Shown here piece after piece: positions 8,131 through 16,612 of a stretch of DNA of 32,575 nt. The DNA is from Hyphomicrobiales bacterium (GTDB taxonomy: Bacteria; Pseudomonadota; Alphaproteobacteria; Rhizobiales; Aestuariivirgaceae): the NCBI GenBank assembly GCA_027024225.1, contig JALVSR010000086.1:1-32575 (forward strand). The letters run 5' to 3'. Position 1 is the first letter of the stretch. The number at the start of each line of letters is the position of its first letter. The notes beneath the pieces are model-generated. The model ran no database searches, was not told the DNA's origin, and worked only from the letters and a program-made list of their open reading frames with translations. A program made the position numbers and the translations under genes.

Positions 8131-9495
8131 ATGAGCGTGACCGTTCGTTTCGCCCCTTCGCCGACGGGATATTTGCACATCGGCAACGTGCGCACCGCCG
8201 TGCTGAACTGGCTGTTCGCGCGCAAGCACGCCGGGCGTTTCATCCTGCGGCTGGATGACACCGACACCGAGCGCAGCCGCGAGGAATACGCGCAGGCCAT
8301 CATCGAAGACCTCGAATGGCTGGGATTGCGGCCCGATGCCGTCTTCCGCCAGAGCGAGCGGCTGGAGCTGTATGAGCAGGCGGCGGAACAGCTCAAACAG
8401 GCAGGGCTTTTGTATCCCTGCTACGAGACGGAGCAGGAACTCGCCCTGAAACGCAAGGCGCAGCTGATGGCGGGCCGCCCGCCGGTATATGACCGCTCGG
8501 CACTGAAGCTGACGGACGAGGCGAAAAAGGCGCTGGAGGAGGCCGGGCGCAGGCCGCACTGGCGCTTCAGGCTGCCGGAAGGGAGTATAACGTGGGAAGA
8601 CGCCGTGCGCGGGCGGGTGGAGATCGACCTTTCCACGCTTTCCGATCCGGTGCTCATTCGCGAGGACGGCAGCTTCCTCTACACCCTGCCCTCGGTGGTG
8701 GACGACATGGACATGCGCATCACCCACGTGGTGCGCGGCGATGACCACGTGGTGAACACCGCGGTGCAGATTGCGCTCACCCGCGCGCTGGGTGGCGAGC
8801 CGCCCATGTTCGCCCACCACGCCCTGCTGCGGGCGAAGGACGGCGGGCCGCTGTCGAAGCGGCTGGGCAGCCTTGGCGTGCGCGACTTCCGCGAGCAGGG
8901 GCTGGAGCCGGAGGCCATCGTTTCCTATTGCGCCACGGTGGGCACGTCCGGGCCGGTGAGGGCCTTCATCGACATAGACGCGCTGGCGGCGGAATTCGCG
9001 CTGGAGAAGCTCTCGCGCGCCCCGGCGCGGTTCGATGAGGAGGAGCTCCTGGCGCTGAATGCGGATGTATTGCACGCCCTGCCCTGCGAGAAAGCCTTGC
9101 CGCGGCTGAAAAATCTGGGCATTGGGCTGAACTGCGCGGAATGGGAGGTGGTGCGAGCCAACCTCTCGCTTTTGCATGAGGCGGCGGAATGGGAAGCGGT
9201 ATTGCACGGCGATATTTCGCCGCCGGAGCTGGAGGAGGAAGACCGCGTTTATCTGAAGCAGGCGGCGGACCTGTTGCCGGAAGAGCCGTGGGACGAGGCC
9301 ACGTGGAAGGCGTGGACGGAAGCGCTGAAGCGCGAGACGGGGCGCAAGGGCAAGGCGCTGTTCATGCCGCTCAGGCTGGCGCTGACCGGCAAGACGCACG
9401 GGCCCGAGATGTCGAGGCTGCTGCCGCTGATCGGCCCCGGGCGCACCCGCTCCCGCCTGCTCTCGGCTGCCGGACAAGCGCATGGAGCCTCTTGA
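8131..9495 (+). CDS. gltX: Glutamate-tRNA ligase, second (short) type
   Basis: This 454-residue class I aminoacyl-tRNA synthetase attaches glutamate to tRNA. The HIGH motif is HIGN (16-19, in APSPTGYLHIGNVRTAVLNW). The KMSKS equivalent is LSKR (241-244), followed by LGSLGVRDFREQGLEPEAI. That segment and the later V-G-T-S-G motif resemble the second GluRS class of alphaproteobacteria more than the canonical 470-residue enzyme with a KLSKRHGA-type loop. The tRNA specificity (Glu or Gln) cannot be read from the sequence. A GAGG ribosome binding site overlaps the nadE stop. The gene ends 6 bp from convergent rarD. Confidence 0.94.
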   Translation: MSVTVRFAPSPTGYLHIGNVRTAVLNWLFARKHAGRFILRLDDTDTERSREEYAQAIIEDLEWLGLRPDAVFRQSERLELYEQAAEQLKQAGLLYPCYETEQELALKRKAQLMAGRPPVYDRSALKLTDEAKKALEEAGRRPHWRFRLPEGSITWEDAVRGRVEIDLSTLSDPVLIREDGSFLYTLPSVVDDMDMRITHVVRGDDHVVNTAVQIALTRALGGEPPMFAHHALLRAKDGGPLSKRLGSLGVRDFREQGLEPEAIVSYCATVGTSGPVRAFIDIDALAAEFALEKLSRAPARFDEEELLALNADVLHALPCEKALPRLKNLGIGLNCAEWEVVRANLSLLHEAAEWEAVLHGDISPPELEEEDRVYLKQAADLLPEEPWDEATWKAWTEALKRETGRKGKALFMPLRLALTGKTHGPEMSRLLPLIGPGRTRSRLLSAAGQAHGAS

Positions 9496-9501
9496 ACAAA
9501 G

Positions 9502-10419
9502 TCATGGGGCGGCCCGCTGCAAAGCGCGCTCGCGGCGCCAGCTGTCGGCGGCGTAAATGAATAGCGCCGTCCAGATCAGCGCAAAGGCGATGAGGCGGCG
9601 GACATCGAACGGCTCGCCGAAGACGAACACGGCGGTGAGAAAATGCATCGTCGGCGTGATGTATTGCATCAGTCCCAGCGTCGAGAGGCGAATGCGCCGC
9701 GCTCCGGCGGCGAACAGCACAAGCGCCGCGGTGGTCAGCGGCCCCGACGCGATGAGCAGGAAAGTGAGCCAGCCGGACGCGCCGAAAGAAAGCGCAGGGC
9801 CACTCCGCGCCAGCAGCCATAGCGCCAACATTACCGGCGGCAGCAACAGCAGCGTTTCCACGAACAGCCCCTGCAAGGCGTCCGCGCGCATGGTCTTGCG
9901 CAAGTATCCGTAGGCGGCGAAGGAAAAGGCCAGCACCAGCGCCAGCCACGGAAACTCGCCCGCCGCCAGCGTCAGCCACAGCACTGCCGCCGTGGCCAGC
10001 GCGATGGCCAGCGTCTGCGGCCGCGAGAAACGCTCGCCCAGCAGCACGAAGCCCAGCAGAACGTTCACCAGCGGGTTGATGTAATACCCAAGCGCCGATT
10101 GCAGTGTGTAGCCGTTGACAACGCCCCAGACGAAGAAGCCCCAGTTGATCATCAGCAACAGGGCCGAGGCCAGCAGCACCCGCGCCTGCCGCCACTCGCG
10201 CAATGGCGCAAGCGCCGCCTTCAGCGCGCCGCCGCGGCCGGAAACCCACAGCAGGGCGGCCACCGCGGGCAGCGACCAGAGGGCCCGGTGCACGACGATT
10301 TCCGCCGCGCTTGCCTCTCGCAGCAGGTGGAAGAACAGCGGAAAGGCACCCCAGATGACATAGGCCATGAAGGCCAGCAACATGCCGCGGGGGTCTTCCC
10401 GCTTCTGGGCGGCGGCCAT
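9502..10419 (-). CDS. rarD: RarD-type EamA transporter
   Basis: This 305-residue protein has about ten membrane helices. RarD-specific segments are visible: AYVIWGAFPLFFHLL near the start, INWGFFVWGVVNGYTLQSALG, and LGYYINPLVNVLLG (110-123). Later LGLMQYITPTMHFLTAVFVF matches the second half of the family. A strong GAGGAGGAAGAG ribosome binding site precedes ATG 10419. RarD was named from chloramphenicol sensitivity studies, but its substrate is unproven. It is the last gene of a minus-strand run after cimA. Confidence 0.92.
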   Translation of the reverse strand: MAAAQKREDPRGMLLAFMAYVIWGAFPLFFHLLREASAAEIVVHRALWSLPAVAALLWVSGRGGALKAALAPLREWRQARVLLASALLLMINWGFFVWGVVNGYTLQSALGYYINPLVNVLLGFVLLGERFSRPQTLAIALATAAVLWLTLAAGEFPWLALVLAFSFAAYGYLRKTMRADALQGLFVETLLLLPPVMLALWLLARSGPALSFGASGWLTFLLIASGPLTTAALVLFAAGARRIRLSTLGLMQYITPTMHFLTAVFVFGEPFDVRRLIAFALIWTALFIYAADSWRRERALQRAAP

Positions 10420-10600
10420 GTCTCTTCCTCCTCGTGGTATAATGGTATGTGCGGAATTGCGGGAAATTCATGTCGCTGCCGGTCCGCCCCGGTCTTGTGC
10501 TGACAAGGCCGGCGAGTTCGGATGCCACGCGCGCAGACGTGACGATGCACCCCACGGTCAGGGGGCGGGCGAGGTCATGACGGAACAGGAGAGGGGCCCC

Positions 10601-12241
10601 TCACTCCGCCGCCTGCGCGCCTTTTTTCGCGGTGGTGGGTTTCGTTGCGCCGTTCTTCATCAGGCGGTAGGTGATGGCGTCCAGCATGGCCTCGAAGGAG
10701 GCGTCGATGATGTTGGGCGACACGCCCACGGTGAAGAAGCGCTCGCCGCCGTTGTAGCGCCACTCGATGAGCACCCGCGTGGTGGCGTGCGTGCCGGTGT
10801 TCACGATGCGCACCTTGTAGTCCACCAGCTCCAGGTCATCCAGCTTGCGCGAATACGGCCCCAGGTCCTTGCGCAGGGCGGCGTCCAGCGCGTGCACCGG
10901 GCCGTTGCCCTCGGCCACCGACATGTAGCGTTCGCCATCGATGTTCACCTTCACGATGGCCTCGGCCATGGTCACCAGCTCGCCCAGCGCATTGTGCCGG
11001 CGCTCCACCAGCACCTTGTAGCTCTCGACATCGAAGAACTCCGGCACCGTGCCGAGCGTGCGCCGCGCCAGCAGTTCGAGGGAGGCCTCCGCCGTATCAT
11101 AGGCATAGCCCGCCGCCTCGCGCTCCTTGACCTCGCGCAGCAGCTCGTTAAGCCGCGGGTCGTCCTTCTTCACCTCCAGCCCGTAGCGCTTCAGCTCCGA
11201 GAGCAGGTTGGACTTGCCCGCCTGGTCGGAAACCAGCACCCGGCGCACGTTGCCCACCGCTTCCGGCGGCACGTGCTCGTAGGTGTCGGGGCTTTTCAGG
11301 ATGGCCGAGGCATGAATGCCCGCCTTGGTGGCGAACGCGGTGAGGCCCACGTAGGGCGCCTGCTCCTCCGGCGGGCGGTTCAGGATCTCGTTGAAGGCGC
11401 GGGAAACCTGTGTGAGCTTCGCCAGCGCATCCGGCTTCAGCCCCAGGTCAAAACGCTCGGCATAGGCCTTTTTCAGCGCCAGCGTGGGGATGAGGGTGAC
11501 GAGGTTAGCATTGCCGCAGCGCTCGCCGATGCCGTTGAGCGTGCCCTGGATCATGCGCGCACCGCCGCGCACGGCGGCCAGCGAGTTCGCCACCGCCATG
11601 CCGGTGTCATCATGGCAGTGAATGCCAAGGTTTTCGCCGCCGAAGCGCTCGGCCACGCGGGTGGTGATTTCCTCGATTTCCTCCGGCAGCGTGCCGCCGT
11701 TGGTATCGCACAGCACGGCCCAGCGCGCGCCTGCTTCCAGCGCCGTCTCGACGCATTTCAGCGCATAGTCCGGGTTGGCCTTGTAGCCGTCGAAGAAATG
11801 CTCCACGTCCACCAGCGGCTCGAAGCCCTTTTCCTTCGCCGCCTGAACGGAATCGCGGATGGCCTGGAGGTTTTCCTCCAGCGAGCATTTCAGCGCCAGC
11901 TCAACATGATAATCCCAGCCCTTGGCGACGAAGGTGATGGCGTCTGCCTTCGCCTGCAACAGCGCCTGCAAGCCGGGGTCATTGCTGGCCGAGCGGCCGG
12001 GCCGGCGCGTCATGCCGAAAGCGGCGAAGGTGGCGTTCAGGCCCGGGTCTTCGGAGAAGAAGGCCGTGTCCGTGGGGTTCGCGCCGGGGTAGCCGCCCTC
12101 GATGTAGGCAATGCCCAGGTCATCCAGCATGCGCGCGATGGTCTTCTTCTCCTCCAGCGAGAAGTCGATGCCCGGCGTCTGCGCTCCGTCGCGCAGCGTG
12201 GTGTCATAGAGATAGAGGCGTTCCTTGCCTTGCGCGGTCAT
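10601..12241 (-). CDS. cimA: (R)-citramalate synthase
   Basis: This 546-residue enzyme condenses pyruvate and acetyl-CoA to citramalate, the threonine-independent entry to isoleucine synthesis. The [12 protein letters not shown] motif is at residues 13-24, with Arg18 and Asp19 of the LeuA/HMGL active site. Metal-binding HCHD is at 207-210. A C-terminal LeuA-like regulatory domain spans about the last 110 residues ([22 protein letters not shown] region). The length and the K-G-W-D-Y-H segment favour CimA over isopropylmalate synthase. The frame opens 23 codons earlier at 12310, but that extension lies in repeat DNA, so ATG 12241 is chosen. Feedback inhibition by isoleucine is expected from the family. 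Confidence 0.93.
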   Translation of the reverse strand: MTAQGKERLYLYDTTLRDGAQTPGIDFSLEEKKTIARMLDDLGIAYIEGGYPGANPTDTAFFSEDPGLNATFAAFGMTRRPGRSASNDPGLQALLQAKADAITFVAKGWDYHVELALKCSLEENLQAIRDSVQAAKEKGFEPLVDVEHFFDGYKANPDYALKCVETALEAGARWAVLCDTNGGTLPEEIEEITTRVAERFGGENLGIHCHDDTGMAVANSLAAVRGGARMIQGTLNGIGERCGNANLVTLIPTLALKKAYAERFDLGLKPDALAKLTQVSRAFNEILNRPPEEQAPYVGLTAFATKAGIHASAILKSPDTYEHVPPEAVGNVRRVLVSDQAGKSNLLSELKRYGLEVKKDDPRLNELLREVKEREAAGYAYDTAEASLELLARRTLGTVPEFFDVESYKVLVERRHNALGELVTMAEAIVKVNIDGERYMSVAEGNGPVHALDAALRKDLGPYSRKLDDLELVDYKVRIVNTGTHATTRVLIEWRYNGGERFFTVGVSPNIIDASFEAMLDAITYRLMKNGATKPTTAKKGAQAAE

Positions 12242-12304
12242 GATCGTTTTCCCGTGCGTAATGTTGATTCCCCGGCGTCCCGTTTCGTCACCCCGGCGTT
12301 CGTT

Positions 12305-12427
12305 CGTCATTCCGGCCCTTCACACGTCATTCCGGCCCTTCACACGTCATTCCGGCGAAAGCCGGAATCTGGTGCAGTTCACCGCGGTGCTTGCGGCACG
12401 AGACCCCGGCTTGCGCCGGGGGTGACG
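12305..12427. repeat. Paired palindromic element B with 20-bp tandem lead
   Basis: Two 20-bp units starting CGTCATTCCGGCCC (12305 and 12325) run into the main element at 12345-12427. The element has a palindrome at 12349-12368 (ATTCCGGC-GAAA-GCCGGAAT), a variable middle, and a second palindrome at 12404-12421 (CCCCGGC-TTGC-GCCGGGG). Its outer ends are CGTCA and TGACG, themselves inverted. It sits between cimA and the 57-residue ORF. Confidence 0.85.
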
Positions 12428-12435
12428 CGTGAGCC

Positions 12436-12609
12436 TCAGCCGAATACCCCGGCCCACCACATGACGCCGATGGTGATGGCCACCACCAGCACCAGCTTCG
12501 CGGCGAAGCCGTAGATGAGCCACTTCGGCAGCCCCGCCTGCGGGGTGGGACTGCCGGCGGGGCGCTCAGGCGCGGGATCCGGCATTTCCGGCGGCGTGAT
12601 CTGTGACAT
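12436..12609 (-). CDS. Small single-pass membrane protein (57 aa)
   Basis: The protein has a Pro-rich soluble N-terminus (MSQITPPEMPDPAPERPAG) and one C-terminal membrane helix of about 23 residues (LIYGFAAKLVLVVAITIGVMWW), ending AGVFG. An AGGAG ribosome binding site sits 7 nt upstream of ATG 12609. A longer frame from 12693 runs through palindromic repeat DNA and is not credible. It lies between cysS and cimA on the same strand, with a palindromic element on each side. The family is not recognised and no function can be given, but the ribosome binding site and clean helix make it a convincing gene. Confidence 0.72.
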   Translation of the reverse strand: MSQITPPEMPDPAPERPAGSPTPQAGLPKWLIYGFAAKLVLVVAITIGVMWWAGVFG

Positions 12610-12638
12610 GATGGCTCTCCTGTTTTTGTGGACTTTTC

Positions 12639-12720
12639 CGTCATGCCGGCGAAAGCCGGCATCTCGGGCCTTATTATCCTGCGTTGGTTGCACGAGACCC
12701 CGGCTTTCGCCGGGGTGACG
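12639..12720. repeat. Paired palindromic element A
   Basis: This 82-bp element has the same architecture as 12345-12427. Palindrome 12643-12662 is ATGCCGGC-GAAA-GCCGGCAT. The variable middle ends in GCACGAG, then palindrome 12697-12716 is ACCCCGGC-TTTC-GCCGGGGT, and the outer ends are CGTCAT and GTGACG. It lies between cysS and the 57-residue ORF and may act in transcript processing or termination. Confidence 0.85.
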
Positions 12721-12754
12721 AAAGTGGGCAAAGGCGGATGAAAAGACCTGTCCT

Positions 12755-14107
<1,353 letters not shown>

Positions 14108-14112
14108 GAATG

Positions 14113-14135
14113 CTCCTCCGGGCTTTCAGGCCCGG
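14113..14135 (-). promoter_or_regulatory. cysS ribosome binding site beside a leader hairpin
   Basis: The cysS Shine-Dalgarno sequence GGAGGAG is the complement of 14113-14119. A 6-bp GC stem (14118-14123 with 14130-14135, 6-nt loop) overlaps its first two G residues. Folding could reduce cysS translation, but the stem is short and regulation is not shown. Confidence 0.3.
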
Positions 14136-14575
14136 GGCCGCCTGATGATGTCAAAAGAGGGGGAAAAGCCATGCGAACCCGGGCCAGCCGTATGCTAGCC
14201 GGTAATGATGATGATTTCACAAATCTGCCGTTTCAGGGTCCGCATGGCCCAAGCCTATGCGCCCACCACGCGCCTTTGTCAAGATGCGGGGGCGGCAGGG
14301 ATGATGAAGCCGAAACTCGCGACGAGATGTTTCAACCGGGAAACGACATGAACGTGGAATGAAAAAATATGTCATGAAAAATATAAGGAACACATGTCAT
14401 GCATAAAAGTTTGCAACCAAAGCTATATATCAGAATTCATGAATAAATTAAGAAGCAAATTTTTTCAAAATGCGCAAAAACAACTTGTGATTTTATTGTG
14501 AAGTGGTAATGTTTTCCTTGGCAGTCAGGGGCGGGTGCCAGACAAGCAAGATCCGAATTGTAATCAGGAGATATC
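14136..14575. promoter_or_regulatory. AT-rich upstream region of the secreted-protein cassette
   Basis: No gene is credible here. Bases 14341-14530 are strikingly AT-rich in a high-GC window. ATGTCATG occurs twice in direct orientation, at 14369-14376 and 14394-14401 (25 bp apart). A weak -35/-10 pair is TTGTGA (14485-14490) with a 16-bp gap to TAATGT (14507-14512), about 65 bp before the start of the next gene. Binding of an AT-seeking regulator is possible but inferred. Confidence 0.5.
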
Positions 14576-16612
14576 ATGAGAAAACGTCGATCCCCCGCGT
14601 GGTGGGGGAGCGGGATAGTTTTGGCCGGTTTTCTGGCCATATCCGCTCCGGCGCTGCCACAATCGAACGATAACGTCATCGCGCCCGGCGATGGCGTTGT
14701 TACGGCCTTTCCGGGCACGGTTGTGAACAGGGATTTCGCCAGGGGATCCACGATTCTGGACGAGACGGTGCTCGACCTGAAGGGTGCTTCGGCGAAAGTC
14801 CTGGTGCTTGGAGCGCCGCGCTACATCTGGGACGGGCGGGCCTGGCGTGCGCCGGAGCGGCTGGCCATCCCCTTGCAGCGGACGGGGCTGGTGTTCGGCG
14901 TGGCACTGGATGATGCGAAACCTGCCAACGCCTATTTCACCGCCACTTCCACTTTCGGAATACACGCGGTCATTCCGGACAATGATGGCGATGGACATGC
15001 CGAACGCATTCGCACCGGACGCGCGGATGCCGGGTTCATGGCCGGCCAGTGGGGTGAAGGTGGTGGCCCGGGCGCGGTGTGGAAGCTGGATGGCAAGACG
15101 GGCGAGGTGAGCCTGTTTGCCGTCATACGGCTGAACGGGCGCGACAATGCCGGCGCGGCGCTGGGCAACATCGCCTTTGATGCCAGGCATCGGCAGTTTT
15201 TCGTTTCCGACCGCGATACCGGGATGATCCACCGGCTGGACATGGACGGGCGCGACCTGGGCCATTTCGACCATGGACGAACGGGCCGTGCGGCAATGGG
15301 CCTTGCCCCCGTGGCCTTCGATCCGGCGAACAAGCTGGACCTGGCCTCTGCGGATTTCGACAGCGAAGACCCGGAAACCTGGGGTTATGCCGCGTTGGAG
15401 CGGCGCGTGTGGGGGCTGGCCGTGCATGGCGGGCGGCTCTATTACGCCGTGGCGCGCTCGAAGACCAATCGGCCCGAGGTCTGGAGCGTGGGGCTGGACG
15501 AGAAGACGGGCGCCTTCCTGCGTGATGCGCGCTGGGAGCTGACGCTGCCCAGGGAAGTGTCGCGGGACGAGATTTCCGATATCGCCTTTACCAGGGAAGG
15601 GGCGATGATCCTGGCGCAGCGCGGGGCGCAGCGGGGTTCCTATGATTATTCGCGCTTCGCCCGGCCACGCAAGGCCAGGGTCTTGCGCTACTGGCTGGAG
15701 CGGCCTGATGACCCGAAAACGCCGAGCCGCTGGATCGCCCGGCCGGAAGAATACGCGGTGGGCTTTCAGCCCGATTATCACAACGGCAATGGCGGTATCG
15801 CCCTGGGCTATGGCTACACGGAAAAGGGTATCGTCAATCGCAAGGTCTGCGAAGCGTCGCTGTGGAGCACCGGCGAGGCACTGCGCCGGAACGAACTGTT
15901 CAAGAAGCAGCTCGCGGCTGGTGGCCCGCTGGATGTGAGTGGTCTGCAGGGGTCTCCGGCACGCCCGGTAAGGCCCTTCAACGCGCCACCCTGGACGAGC
16001 TATTTCAGCAGCTTCGCGGCGAAGGGCGCGGGGCCGCGTGATACCGGTCACATGGGGGATGTGGAGATTTACACCCCCGGCTGCGGTATCGGCGGGCAGG
16101 CCATCGCCGGCGCGCCGGGTGATTACGCCACGGCATGGAACTATCCGCCGGCGGACGGTTGGTATTACCCGCAGGACACAGACCCCACCTGCACCTTCGA
16201 GAATGGATGCGCGGAGCCGCCTGACCCGATATCTGATCCGACGCCCGATGACGACCCGTCGCCCGATCCATCGCCATGCATGGAGGTGAAGGCCAGGCCT
16301 TACTGCGACGCGGCCACGGGACAGGGCGGGCTTGAAGTCTCCATCGGTTCCACGCCGGCAGGGTTTTCTCCCGATGTCGTGAAGGTAACAACACCGACCA
16401 TGGGCGTCTCGCTGCCCGGTGGGCCGTTGGTCAACCTCTCGCCCACGGCCACTGTTCCGGTTTCCGGTGCGGCCCCGGGCCAGCCGGTTACCTTCAACCT
16501 GTGCGCCTTTGACAAGGCGGAAGCCAAAAGCGGCAAGCCCTTCACCTGTTGCAGGGCGACAATCACCGTAACGGCGCCGGAGAAGACCTGCGAACAGGGA
16601 GGGGTGAAATGA
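14576..16612 (+). CDS. Large secreted protein, beta-propeller-like, with C-terminal CC domain
   Basis: This 678-residue protein has a signal peptide (MRKRRSPAWW, then a hydrophobic run ending ISAPALPQS). The long middle (about 35-540) is rich in short beta strands and propeller-like phrases such as FDARHRQFFVSDRDTGMIHR, but no named family is recognised. An Asp/Pro/Ser linker leads to a C-terminal domain starting at C568 and holding adjacent C658-C659. That domain resembles residues 245-350 of the next protein. A purine-rich AGGAG site precedes ATG 14576. Its stop overlaps the next start (ATGA), so the two are translationally coupled. No catalytic residues are evident. An extracellular structural or binding role is inferred only. 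Confidence 0.85.
   Translation: MRKRRSPAWWGSGIVLAGFLAISAPALPQSNDNVIAPGDGVVTAFPGTVVNRDFARGSTILDETVLDLKGASAKVLVLGAPRYIWDGRAWRAPERLAIPLQRTGLVFGVALDDAKPANAYFTATSTFGIHAVIPDNDGDGHAERIRTGRADAGFMAGQWGEGGGPGAVWKLDGKTGEVSLFAVIRLNGRDNAGAALGNIAFDARHRQFFVSDRDTGMIHRLDMDGRDLGHFDHGRTGRAAMGLAPVAFDPANKLDLASADFDSEDPETWGYAALERRVWGLAVHGGRLYYAVARSKTNRPEVWSVGLDEKTGAFLRDARWELTLPREVSRDEISDIAFTREGAMILAQRGAQRGSYDYSRFARPRKARVLRYWLERPDDPKTPSRWIARPEEYAVGFQPDYHNGNGGIALGYGYTEKGIVNRKVCEASLWSTGEALRRNELFKKQLAAGGPLDVSGLQGSPARPVRPFNAPPWTSYFSSFAAKGAGPRDTGHMGDVEIYTPGCGIGGQAIAGAPGDYATAWNYPPADGWYYPQDTDPTCTFENGCAEPPDPISDPTPDDDPSPDPSPCMEVKARPYCDAATGQGGLEVSIGSTPAGFSPDVVKVTTPTMGVSLPGGPLVNLSPTATVPVSGAAPGQPVTFNLCAFDKAEAKSGKPFTCCRATITVTAPEKTCEQGGVK

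Noticed and set aside
6406-9483. Very long open frame antisense to nadE and gltX, and similar ones at 1225-3231, 4872-6176, 18049-19848 and 26281-28911
   Set aside because: High GC content removes stop codons from antisense frames. The products are Arg/Gly/His/Gln-rich with no domains, while the opposite strand encodes recognisable proteins.
9495-9502. Unusually tight convergence at gltX/rarD (also 30057/30064)
   Set aside because: Six-bp convergent gaps are ordinary in compact bacterial genomes; both involving EamA genes seems coincidental.
10438-10443. Perfect TATAAT on the plus strand
   Set aside because: No plus-strand gene follows and there is no -35 at 16-18 bp; it lies upstream of rarD, which is on the other strand.
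14171-14362. 63-codon ORF upstream of the secreted cassette
   Set aside because: No ribosome site, no recognisable protein pattern, and it runs into the AT-rich region.
14411-14430. TTGCAA and TATATAT as a promoter
   Set aside because: They are only about 7 bp apart, far too close for a -35/-10 pair.
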